A DNA stretch of 64,000 nucleotides from Ganoderma boninense (Eukaryota > Basidiomycota > Agaricomycetes > Polyporales > Polyporaceae): contig CM035313.1 in assembly GCA_002900995.3 (NCBI GenBank), positions 1,922,001 to 1,986,000 of the forward strand. Reading direction: 5' to 3'. The notes beneath the pieces are model-generated. The model had not been told where the DNA came from. It saw only the letters and a program-made list of their open reading frames with translations, and searched no databases. The translations under genes were made by a program, and so were the position numbers. This document shows, piece by piece, positions 33,979 to 44,300 of this stretch; within the stretch, counting starts at the first letter, position 1, and the number at the start of each line of letters is the position of its first letter.

Positions 33979-35649
33979 TGTGGGCGGAAGGGAGCCGAAA
34001 GGTGGTGGCGAAGGCCGAAAGGAAAGGGAAAAGGCGGGAGCAGGTCAAGGATGGCGGAGGGGCAATATATGAGGGCTACGTGTAGGGAGGAGGCTCCACG
34101 GGGAAGAATGGACCTGAGGAGATTGGAACCGGAGCTGGACGCGCACAGCTAGCGAATTCGGAATACGAGACTTCGGAACACGAGACGAGGCCTGGCCGCC
34201 AATGAGCGCGGGTCGATTCTTGCGGGCTGACACAGGGAACATGGAAGGGAGAGCGGCATGGGATGCGGCGAGCAGCAGTGCCCAGAGCGAATTCCGAATT
34301 GTTGGTCCACTCGGAGCAAGTGCATTGTGGCACACAAAACGCTCGCGATGGCCTTGTTTGATCGTTGTGACTCTCCACCACCGCCACACACACGTGATGC
34401 GCCCCTCGGCAGCTGGGGATGGCGACATCGACGTCGGTGCTGTCGCCAAACCACTCATTGCTCGAAATGAGAGTGTGGTTAGTTGTTGGAGCACGTTCTG
34501 TTGGCAATGCCCCCATATGTGCGGATGTTGCGTAACGGGTTCTGGTGGAATCCGAATACCCTCTGTCGATACTATTTTCGGCTCTCCAGGGCGTCACGAG
34601 GACACGAGTTCCGGCCATGCTGGGATCACACATTACAGCACCGAGCAGGGTCGGACGGCAGCGGAAGCTTCGTACGTATCGAAAGAACACCGGAGACGCT
34701 CCTGCGGAGAGCCTGCTTGCTTCTGACCCCCCGCGCAATTGCCTCTTCTGAGAGCCGCGCTGAGCCGCGGCGCCACTTGATAGGAGGTCCTCTATTCGGA
34801 ATTGAGCCTCGCCAGCATATCCGACGTGTGCGGCGCGTGGTGGTATCGTATACCACATGTCCGTTTGCGGCCGAAGCCTGCACGCCCATCCGCGATGCTT
34901 AGCCCCGCAGAGCACGGACGATGCGGCACTGCGGCACACCACTGGAGTGCGCACGGAACTCCGAGGGAGATCCTGCTCGACCGGGCTCCCGTTCGCCAGT
35001 CTCGATGTGCGACCCCCTGCCCTCTAGTACTTAGTACTGTGCAGTGCGTGAGTAGATACGAGCTTGTCCATTAACGCGGCCGTGAGGAGTGAGTGTTCGA
35101 TCCACTATGGCCGGATTGTCACTGGCACTGAGTATTCTGAGCCATGTCGCTTCGACATCGGCATCGTGTCTTGTCGTGTCACATCTCGTGGCGACAGGCA
35201 GTGGCCCCGTCAAATCGCTCACGCCGGTACGCAGCATCGTCGCGGTACTGGGCACGCATATAGCGAGACGGGCGACATTAATATTGTCGGAGGGGCCAGA
35301 GGTGAGAACAACTCTTGAACTTGAAGCTTGAGGACCCCCACCGCTTCCACTGCACCATCGGAAACGCTGGCGAGACGGTCCGCACAAGCATTGTGAGTGT
35401 ATACTATGCGCGGTGACCGCACACGAAGGGACAGCTTAGTGTTTTATGACATGCAGGAGATGACGGAGGGAGGAGCGCAGCGTCAGTCGGACGCGGCCCG
35501 GTCAGAGGGCATTGCCGCATTTAGGGGAAGCCATCTTGGGCGGAGGAGTAGGTCCGCTCCTCGCAGCGTGGCACATTCGAGTTGCCGCCCGCACATGCCC
35601 CCGCACTCCTCCCTTCACCTCCACTCTCCGCCTTTCTTGGTGCTCGACT
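33979..35649. other. Intergenic, upstream of two divergent genes
   Basis: This 1.67-kb region separates the leftward Ssu1-like gene from the rightward PI4KII gene, so it contains both promoters. A 292-codon minus-strand frame (34076-34954) and plus frames over it have no family features and no sensible N-terminus; I regard them as chance. Nothing else was recognised. Confidence 0.45.
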
Positions 35650-38600
35650 ATGTCCCCAAACCGCGCCGAGTACCAGCCACTCGTGCAGACCGCGGAGGAT
35701 GAAGAGGCAGATGTATCCGAGTCCCTGCCCCAACCGGCAACTGCACGCGGCCTACGCAGAGCGAATCGGCCAGTGCACATAGACTTGAGGAATTTGGACA
35801 GCGCGTTCAAGAGGTGCGTGTTTCATTTAATACACTCACTTCAAATTTCCTTAGTTCCGAGGTCGGCTCTTGCTAGATGGACGGAGTCTATTGCGCAGAA
35901 GGTGAAGCGGAAGAAGAAGGTCGAGGATAACTCCAAGAAGGACATCTGGCATAGTGTCTTCGAACCTCAATATACCCCCTCAGGTGTACCTACTGGTCCC
36001 GTAAGTAACCCAAATTACTCTTCAATGTCCTTCAGAGCCGAGATGCACGGCGCAATGCGTTTAGGTCAAGACTCTGGACCATGGTCCTCCAATGTCCGCT
36101 TCAGACTTCGAGGGGTGAGTTCTGCAGCCGCACCTTACATGTTTTTCCAACTGACGGGACAAGATACGTGGAAGAAGTGCGCGGGGCCATTGCCGAAGGC
36201 ATACATCCCAAGATGATCACCAAGGGTTCTTCTGGGTCGTACTTTGCGCGCGCTAAGGTTGAGGGTCGAGTCCAAACTGTGGCGTATGTCTCGCTTTGTT
36301 CCTTCGCATTGGGGTACCCGTTCATAGGGTAGAGGATAGCGTGTTCAAGCCGAAGGATGAGGAGCCCTACGGTCGTTTAAACCCGAAGGTGAGACCATTC
36401 TCGTCCGAGGTTCGCTCTAGCTATTTACATCCTGTCTAGACCACCAAGTGGTTACACAGGCAGTTCCGGTGGATTATACCCTTCGGCCGTGCATGCCTAA
36501 TCCCGAATTTGAGGTGCGTAACGCCTTCAGTGGCGTAGTTGAGCTCTTTTAAATTCACATGCTCGCAGTTATATCTCGGAAGCGGCTGCATCATTGCTCG
36601 ACGAGCGTCTGGGCCTGAACATTGTGCCGAGGACACAACTTGTGTCGCTATCCAGTCAAGTAAGGAAACACGTTACACAGTCCCAAGGCAGTTTCATGCT
36701 CATGCACATACAGGCTTTCTTCTATGACTGGCTAGACCGTAATGCTGCAAAGAAGGGCAAACCATTGCCCGAAAAGATTGGCAGTATGCAGTTCTTCCTA
36801 CACGGCTTCACGGGTATGTTCCGCTCTATAGGCCTAGTCTACTAGCACTTCCAACACACTCCTAGATGCCTCCGATTTCCTGCGGAAGCACCCATGGCCA
36901 GGACGAGCGATCTCAGACACATTCGATGACGACAGCCACCGGAAAGGTAGCTTCTACAAGAAATTCCTCGGCGCTCTCAAGGTCGTCTGTGGAAAGACTG
37001 GTGCAGAAGAGGACTATGATGATGACGACGACCCGGATCGTAGCATGCTTTTCGACAGGACGGAGAGCCGGTCAGGCGAACCATTCTACTGGACCCCTGC
37101 CTTACAAGACAACTTCCGGGAAGAACTCGAGAAGTATGTACAGTAATCCGCATCCCGTCGTGAGACGAGCTGACGTCCCTTTGTCAGGTTGGTCATCCTA
37201 GGTATGGAGGCAGGCCTACATGTTGACTGGTACCCTGACGACAGTTGTAGACTACCTCATGCTCAACACCGACCGCGGCGCAGACAACTACATGATCAAG
37301 TATTGTGAAGGCGACCATTCCAAGTCCCTCGTGGACGTCGCCCCCTCGCGAACATCACGTCCTGACATGCCTATGATGACTGAGCTTCGACGAACAGATA
37401 CCATTGGAAGCGGACACACTATCATTGGAGCCTCGGTGCCTCCAGTCTATGCACAAACCTACTCCTCCAACCTTCCCTACACCAAACAACCGCATATACA
37501 CATAGCCGCTATCGACAACTCGCTATCTTTCCCTCATGAGCATCCGAAGGGATGGCGGTCGTATACCTATGGCTGGTTATACCTTCCAGTGACGATCGTA
37601 GGACGGCCGTTCAGTCAGAAGACGAGGGATCACTTCTTGTCTCTTTTGACGTCGAAGGCATGGTGGGCGGAGACCACGTTCGAGTTGCGCAAGTTGTTTG
37701 CGGTGGATCCGGACTTCCATCCCAAGATGTTCAGGGTGAGCATAATCACCTCTGAGGGTCTTTATGTCATACTTAGATCCTCTACGTAGCGACAACTCGC
37801 AGTCATCAAGGGCCAGGCTTTCAACATCGTGCAGTCCCTGAAGCACGCGGTCAGCCCTGCTATTCTTTGCATGCTGCCATACGTAATGCTGACGCCGCTC
37901 CGTAGGACGAGGGACCACTAGAGCTCACCCGCAGGACGAAGGTCCTCGTGTGGGACGACGAGATCCCCATGACCGAGGACATGTTCCAGGACGTCGAAGT
38001 TGCGAACGGGTCCGCAACTCCACAACACATCCCAGCCATCTCTCCACACGCCTCGATCGCCTCGATGCCCCCGTTGCCCATCCAGCCTCGTCGCGCGCGC
38101 AGCCACAGTGCATCCGGTTTCCCTCCGCCCATGCGCCGCACGTCCACGGACATGCGTGGCATCTCGCGCCCTGTGTCGTTCTCTGCCAAGTTCCAGCGCG
38201 TGCACCCCGCGACGACGGGCGTCACCGTGCTTGAGCATATGGAGCGCCTCGACGCGGTCGAGGCCGGGCTCAAGCGCCTCGGTGTCGACGAGGATGTCGT
38301 GGTGGACGACGAGGAGCGCTTGACTCCGACAGAGGTTGAGGTGGACGTCGGCGAGTCCTCGTCGTCAGTCCCAGCGAAGGCTCTGCACATCCCCCTCCCC
38401 GCGTCAGCAACGCCTACACAAGCGACATTCGGCTCGCCTTCCGTGTCGCGCGAGTCGTCCACGTCGGAGGCGGGTGCTGGCCCGAGCCTTCTGTCACCGG
38501 CGTCGCAGACTGAGCGTCTGCCCGTCGTCGTGGAGACGGAGGACGCGGACAGTGCCAACGAGCAGGCATTCACGGGCGAGGATGAGAGAGACTTGTCGAT

Positions 38601-38881
38601 GTCGTTCGCGGAGGAGGACCTGGTGGCGATGTCGAAGAGCACGAGCCACATCGAGGTGCCACACTCGATGCTGCACACCCGCTTTACGAGCCAGAGCGCG
38701 ATTCAAGAGGAGTCAGGGCTAGATTGGATCCATAACGACCCGGCGGACAGCCCGAAGACGAAGACGGTCATCGTCGAAGTGCGTGATCTCAAAACTTTTC
38801 CTGGTCCTTGTGCATGCTGACTTCGGGGTCTTGTAGCGTCTGGAGACCGTGCACGGCAGTCCGCTGTGCTCGTTCTGGTAA
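35650..38881 (+). CDS. lsb6: Type II phosphatidylinositol 4-kinase (Lsb6-like)
   Basis: Makes PI4P on endosomal and vacuolar membranes. About 870 residues. The N-terminal 60 residues include a basic KVKRKKKVEDNSKKD region. The kinase core starts with the nucleotide loop KGSSGSYFARAKVEGR and the lysine-bearing TVAVFKPKDEEPYGRLNPK, both typical of PI4KII. RACLIPNLSYISEAAASLLD, QFFLHGFTDASDF and an Asp-rich insert (about 37,010-37,050) follow. The catalytic loop is DYLMLNTDRGADNYMIKY and the metal-binding segment is HIAAIDNSLSFPHEHPKGWR. The domain ends near 37,900 with RTKVLVWDDEIP. A Ser/Thr-rich C-terminal extension of about 280 residues, longer than in yeast Lsb6, carries the tail to the stop at 38879-38881. 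At least ten short introns; key residues intact. Confidence 0.9.
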
Positions 38882-39171
38882 GGGGGTTCAGGATCCTCAG
38901 GGCTCCTGGCGCATCGCTCGTGAAGAAGTCACATTTGCTGTTCATTATATCACATTTGCTTTCTGGATGCTGTCTACGTGGACATTCGTTTCGTTGTCAC
39001 GTCATTAATTATTAGGATGGGGGCACAGTTCCAACCCTTGTATACTTGACCACTACACTCGCACAGCTGCTGCAGCGTAATATACACATAGATATTAGAC
39101 ACGGTTCACAATACGACGGTCCTGGATGTGTTCTTATATCCGAGTTGAACAGAACCAGGAATAAGATTGCT
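38882..39171. other. Convergent 3' intergenic region
   Basis: A 290-bp AT-richer spacer between the stop codons of the PI4K and Tat-SF1-like genes. Nothing else was seen. Confidence 0.5.
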
Positions 39172-40781
39172 TCACTCCTCGCCTTCGGCCATGAGCCATT
39201 TTGCGAAGTCGTCAAGGCGCTGCTTTTCGTTCTCTTCGCCTTCGCCCAAGTTGTCGCCGTGTCCGCTCCGTTTGAAGCGTTGCCTGCCTGCGTAGAGGGA
39301 GGCCTCTATACGGCGACCGGCGAAGAAACGGCCATTCATTTTCTGCGGCAGCATCGTACGTTAGCTACATTGATGACTGAAACATCCAATTTCGGACTCA
39401 CGATCACGCATGCTTGGGCACTCAGCGCATCTTTGAACTTTACTGTCATCACGCCATCTGCTTCTGCCTGTAACATGGTTTAATAAATGATCGACATGTA
39501 GGAGTCGGAATGCACGCACGTCGTAGAGGACAACGTTCGTGACCTCGCCCAGCGTTGAGCATTCTTCCCGGACGTCATCCTTGAGGTCGAGAAGCAGCGA
39601 CTTGTCCTCCTCCAGCTCCTGCAGCGTGAACATGCGTTTGAGGACAACCACACGTTCGTGCCTGTTCATCGCGTTCGCCTTGTCCTCTTCCGTGATCGAG
39701 GGGCCGAACCCATCCTCGTCATCCCACTCGCCCAGCTTCCTGCACGGCGCGCCCAAAACATCAGTTCATCGTTATTGTGCACATGGTAGACAGTGAGCAC
39801 GCACTTCTGCATCTTCCCGATCCTCCTCGTGGCCCTCTTCTTGTCCTGCACCGTCTTCCGCGGTTTCGCATGCCCGCTCCCACTCCCACTCCCACCATTT
39901 CCTCCGCTCATCTCCGCACCACCGCCCTCGTGCTTGTGCCCGAACTCCGCGCGCTGGACGTGCATGCGTGAGCTTGGCTCGCCGAGGCGCAGCTCTGCGT
40001 CGTCGAGCATCGTGATCGCGAGGTCGACCGACTCCTCCTTGAAGTACACGACGAGCGCGTCTCCCGAGAAGCTGCCGTCATCGCGCGCGTACAGCTTCAC
40101 CTTCGGGTACCCGCCGTCGTCCTCCTCAATCAGGCCAAACTTCCCGAAGCACGCGCAGAGCTCATCTACCTCCGTGTCGTGAGGCAGGCCCGTGACATAC
40201 ACTGCAGTGTTCTTCGACTTGCGCTCGGGCTGCGAGGGCGCGCCGGAGGATGAAGATGCGCCATTGTTGTTGCCCGAGGCGGAGGGCGAGCTTTTCTTGC
40301 CGCGCTTGCCCGACGGACCTGCGGACCAGTCGTAGGGCTCTTTGCGCTTCTTGTTGGTTCGTTTGAGGACAGGGTTTGCAGGAGCCTTCGGAAATAGACA
40401 CAGATAGCGCGACACCGGCGTGACGTTGGAGGAGACTCAAGCGGGGATGCAGACGTGCGGACGCACCTCCTCATCTACGCCGGCTACAGAATACGCCGCC
40501 TGTTGTGCTTTCAGAAGCTCCTCGTCGAGCTATGTAGGGGGCAGCGGCGTGAGTCCTGTGAGTTACCGCAGGAGAGGCATCGAGCTGCGTACTATGGGGA
40601 CCCATGCTCCTTTCGCCGCGTCATACTCCAGCTCGTCGCCATCATCCTGTTCGAATCGCCAAGCATTGGCAGTCTTGTCGAAGTGTACGCGTGGGTCGTT
40701 GGCGAATGCGGCAGCCTGGGCTTCTGCTGAGGAACCACTCGCAAGGACTGCCGGAGCACCGTCCTCATCCATGGTCGACAT
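39172..40781 (-). CDS. Tat-SF1/Cus2-like splicing factor (two RRM domains)
   Basis: Nuclear U2 snRNP-associated factor; in yeast Cus2 helps U2 folding and SF3b contact. About 450 residues. The N-terminus MSTMDEDGAPAVL is followed by a short block (DPRVHFDKTANAWRFEQDDG) typical of this family. A lysine-rich stretch (NKKRKEPYDWSAGPSGKRGK) precedes RRM1: NTAVYVTGLPHDTEVDELCA with PKVKLYARDDGSFSGDALV. The second RRM is a UHM type: VVVLKRMFTLQELEEDKSLL, LGEVTNVVLYD and MNGRFFAGRRIEASLYAGRQ, which carries the expected R-x-F element. The C-terminus RLDDFAKWLMAEGEE* matches the acidic end of Tat-SF1 homologues. The start at 40781 is chosen; ATG at 40772 (residue 4) is an alternative. Confidence 0.9.
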
Positions 40782-41157
40782 TTGACAATTTAAAGGGCAG
40801 CTGGGGTGGTGGCGATAGACAGTCAGACGTAGATGCTCAGAAACTAGAACGTAAGCTGTAGGCTGAGGGCAACTGTCGAGTGTCCGAGGTAGATTCACGA
40901 CCGGTGATGTATGTGGTTCTGCCCAGAGCTACTGACTGTAACTTACGGACGCAGCATCGGTTCCTAGTTCCCACGACATGGTGACTGCTTTGGAGGATCG
41001 CAAAAGCAGCTTTGCTTCGTCGGGACATCAATCTTATGAAACACTATGGGACGCATGCTTGCAAGGGAATCTCAACATGGGAACCTTGAAACACGATTGC
41101 GTCTTGGCTCACCACACACGGGGATAAAGATGGCATTGAGGAACACTCGAGTCTACT
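40782..41157. other. Intergenic
   Basis: Upstream region of the leftward Tat-SF1-like gene and 3' flank of the complex I subunit gene (stop at 41158). Only short frames are present. Confidence 0.5.
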
Positions 41158-41896
41158 CTACTTCACGAGAATCATCGGGAAGTATGCGTGAGGATCGTGG
41201 GGAGCATCCTCAGCACGTTCCGGCCGCCACTGCTTGAACGCAATAGGAGGAGTAGGTGGGAGCTTGCTCTCCGAGTATGCCTTGCGAGCAGAGGCGATCG
41301 TGGCAATTGCTTGCGTGAGGTCGACTCCACCCTGGGTTTGCTCCGCAGGAACAGTCGAGGCCTCAGCCTTCTGGCCCTCCCCAGGGGCGGCGATACTAGC
41401 GTCAGGAAGGTAAGCGATGAAAACCGAATAGCGTTGTAACAGGTTGAGGGACGTACACTTGCTGCGCCTGAGCATGGTCCAGAAGTAGCGAAGAGAGCTC
41501 CGACTGGGTCACCACCGAGAGCTGAGGGTATGCGCGCCGGACATCACGTTTCCAGTACGGGTTTTGCGCGGGGTCAGAGGCTAAGGTAAATGCGGTGAGA
41601 TTCGCCAATCGTGCAAGCCAAGTAACGCGGATGCTGCGCACCCTTGGTGGCAGGTGTCGAGTATTTCTCCGGTCTCGAGGCTGGCGGTGGGAAACGGTGT
41701 ACGCTTGGAAGAGGGAGACCACTGGATATATCTGGGTTCACAGCAACTGTATCCCCTGCAGGCACCAGCAATATCGAGTGGGCAGTCAGACAAGAGCGTA
41801 CGATATGAGAAGGCAACCCAGCGTACTGAATTTCTTCCAAAAGCCCTTGGGGCTGAGATGGTATAGGGTGTGGTCGGCGACCTTGCGGGTTGCCAT
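41158..41896 (-). CDS. Mitochondrial complex I accessory subunit, 21-kDa (Neurospora 21.3-kDa type)
   Basis: Accessory subunit of NADH:ubiquinone oxidoreductase in the inner mitochondrial membrane, of a type known in fungi. About 178 residues. The start at 41896 gives MATRKVADHTLYHLSPKGFW, spliced to KKFIAVNPDISSGLPLP. The diagnostic segment is DPAQNPYWKRDVRRAYPQLS, VVTQSELSSLLL, close to the D-x-A-x-NPYWKRDxRRxYP pattern of the family. The C-terminus has ASARKAYSESKLPPTPPIAF and HAYFPMILVK. Three short introns. Subunit name is given from memory of the family pattern; the NPYWKRD block makes the family call fairly safe. Confidence 0.82.
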
Positions 41897-42654
41897 GGCC
41901 AGAGGGTGTGGGCGAGGGGAGGATGGTGGACGCTGTCGACGGGCCTGTTGTCGAAGAGCGAGACGGCGAGGACGCGGTTGCGCCCGCGGGTCACATGCTC
42001 GCCGGCGACTAAAGGGAGCCAGTGGCCTCTGCCGTGTTCGTCCTCAATTTGACTTTTAGCTCGACTGCTACGGTCTCGCCAGCGGACCCAATGCAATATT
42101 CCAATGTTCCCTCCGACGTTGTCGCCCACGAACAACGGAAAACTGTGATTCCGATGCAGACTGACGTTTCGCCGGGCAAATTGCACACCATGTTGGCGCG
42201 GTGGTCCACTTGTGACCCATTCATTACAACCTTTCCCCCGTCTTTCGCGGGCCTGGGTGGTTGGATACCCGCCGACAACCCTCATGCCCAATATGCGATT
42301 TGGCAGTACCCGAGCCGTAAGTGGTCCACTGTGTCTGCGCCGATACTGACGCACCAACCGAAATAGCAGCACTCGTCTACTTAGCGGATGAGCCTGGGAT
42401 CGCGCAATCGGAAGGCCCCCGTTACAACACCTCACACCATCCCGGCACGCGATTTCTACCCACCTATCCGCCCGGTCAGAAAGGGTGCTTGTCAGATTAA
42501 CTATCAAAGACCAATTTCACCCCCATATAAAATAGTGAGGGGGATGTCCGCTATCTTCAAGTCCCCAGCCCTCCCTCTTCCTCGTATATCGCCAGCCATT
42601 ACATCCCCTCCCATTGCTACTTCCACCTTTCGACCGTCGCTTCATACTCATCAA
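41897..42654. promoter_or_regulatory. Bidirectional promoter region
   Basis: About 650-760 bp between the divergent starts of the complex I subunit gene (leftward) and the UPF0643-like gene (rightward). For the rightward gene a CCAAT box (42511-42515) and TATA box (42526-42534) are visible. For the leftward gene no clear box is seen. Confidence 0.5.
42526..42534 (+). promoter_or_regulatory. TATA box of UPF0643-like gene
   Basis: TATAAAATA lies 11 nt after a CCAAT box (42511-42515). With transcription starting about 30 nt downstream, an ATG at 42544 would be left out of most mRNAs, which favours the in-frame ATG at 42655 as the start codon. Confidence 0.55.
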
Positions 42655-43626
42655 ATGGCTGACGTTGCTATACCTCCCGTTATCTCTGCCCCAGCTCCCA
42701 AGGATCCTGTCACCTTGCTCTCCGAGGTGACGCTATCTGCGGACCCCAATGCGACTCTAACAGAAACTGCTCCAAAGCAGGAGGCCGACCATGTTCCGCG
42801 AGACCCCCATGTCCTCCCGACGTTCTCTCGACGTTCTCAATCCCCGATCCTCTATCTCCCCCCACTTCTCTCTTCCCTCCCAGCTGGAGTGGTAGCGCCA
42901 AACTACCCAACCTCCTCCCCAGCATTTTCCTCTCCAAGCGCCCCACGACCGCTCGCGACCGATTCCCGGCTTCCCTCTATCGACAATGCGTCTCTACCAT
43001 TACACCGGGCGCTCCACCACTTCCGCCCAGTGACGGAGGCATATGCCGCCATCCCGTACACCGAAGCGTTCAACTGGGACGAGTTGGAGCTTCCCGAGGA
43101 CGACGAGCGCGAATGGTACTGCGTCGCCTTCCGGAGCAAGAGGAAGGACGGCAGCGACGGAGGACGTGAGTACCACCATCTAAGCGTCATTCTGACGTGC
43201 TCCGTGGTTCACCCCATTTCTGACGAACCCGCCGCACACTCACAGCGCTGTACGAAGCCGACAAGAAGGCACACGAGGAGGCAGTGCAGAATGGTGGTGT
43301 ACGTCTCGCGACATCCTTGCTCATCACTATCGGCCGAAACATGTACTCACTATTCTCTCGTCGTACGCAAACAGCTGATTTTGTATTGGTACGGGACGCC
43401 ACATCCTACCTCGGGCCTCAACCTCGCGACATGCATCTGGCAGTCGCGTGCGCACGCGGCGGCGGCCAACTCGCGGCCCCACCACATTCGCGCGATGCGC
43501 CTGGCGGCCGCGTCGTACGAGCGGTACGAGCTGGAGCGGTATCGTCTGCGCAAGGTCAAGGGCGAGCGCCACGTGCGGGTGGAGCTGTACGACGGCGGCG
43601 ACGTCGGGTTGAAGAGCCCGCGGTAG
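42655..43626 (+). CDS. UPF0643-like conserved hypothetical protein
   Basis: About 270 residues. The first 110 or so are Pro/Ser-rich. The conserved part reads HHFRPVTEAYAAIPYTEAFN, WDELELPEDDEREWYCVAFR and ALYEADKKAHEEAVQ. After two introns come LILYWYGTPHPTSGLNLATC, IWQSRAHAAAANSRPHHIRA and a basic Tyr/Arg-rich helix. The WYG-TP...NLATCIW-S-R pattern resembles fungal UPF0643-type proteins, which have no known function. The start at 42655 (MADVAIPP) is preferred to 42544 because of the TATA box at 42526. A possible in-frame longer form would add MSAIFKSPALPLPR, which looks like a mitochondrial presequence, so alternative starts could change targeting. Confidence 0.7.
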   Translation: MADVAIPPVISAPAPKDPVTLLSEVTLSADPNATLTETAPKQEADHVPRDPHVLPTFSRRSQSPILYLPPLLSSLPAGVVAPNYPTSSPAFSSPSAPRPLATDSRLPSIDNASLPLHRALHHFRPVTEAYAAIPYTEAFNWDELELPEDDEREWYCVAFRSKRKDGSDGGREYHHLSVILTCSVVHPISDEPAAHSQRCTKPTRRHTRRQCRMVVYVSRHPCSSLSAETCTHYSLVVRKQLILYWYGTPHPTSGLNLATCIWQSRAHAAAANSRPHHIRAMRLAAASYERYELERYRLRKVKGERHVRVELYDGGDVGLKSPR

Positions 43627-44300
43627 AGGCCGAGGACGTCTCCCGGAGGTCCGATCGATCGGTGGTTGCTAGACACGGGCCGCTTTCTTGTTTCATGTGC
43701 TATACCTGCTTGCTTTGCACTTGCTGTCGTCTGGGCCCGGTACTAACTACTTATTTCCTATGCTACATATGGTCATTCGCACACATACCATCGTATATAT
43801 CCACAAAGCCTTTAGAGTTCTCAATACAGCACAAGAGTACCCTTTCCGTTGTGAGAGCAGGCTTCTTTAATTGCTCGAGCCTTTGAATGGGCCCCCAGGC
43901 ACCGAACCTCTTGTGGTTGGCCAGAAGTGGACAACAGTCTCATTCACACGTATAGTTACTTGCTGTGCTGCTGTGCCGTGCTTGTGGTTAACAAAATTCC
44001 AAATACCGTGTGAGTTGAAGTCCACCAGATCAGCGAGGGGTTCCCGTGCTGTTCCACCCGATTGTGCTGACAATGCTAGCCGACAGGGCGATCGCAAACA
44101 ACCGTAGACAATCGTCGGGAATTACAGTCCAACATGGCTCTGGAAACAAATTCCCATATCAAGAGCTTGTTTCGGGGATCTACTTATCCACAGGAGTCCA
44201 CAGGTCGGCAATTAACTATGACAAGGTGCCCCGAAAGAGTGAGTATCCCCATTTGGCAAAGCACAGCGGTCGATTCGAGGTGAGATCACAATTTCAAGAC
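43627..44300. other. Intergenic with one coding-like minus frame
   Basis: A minus-strand frame at 43867-44097 reads DLVDFNSHGIWNFVNHKHGT, AAQQVTIRVNETVVHFWPTT and ends GGPFKGSSN. It looks more like protein than most frames here, but no upstream exons could be joined. It may be a small gene or a relic. The remainder is AT-rich and unremarkable. Confidence 0.35.

Noticed and set aside
34076..34954. A 292-codon minus-strand frame
   Set aside because: No domain, signal or splice partner was found. Its amino-acid makeup (high Arg, Ser, Cys) looks like translated non-coding sequence.
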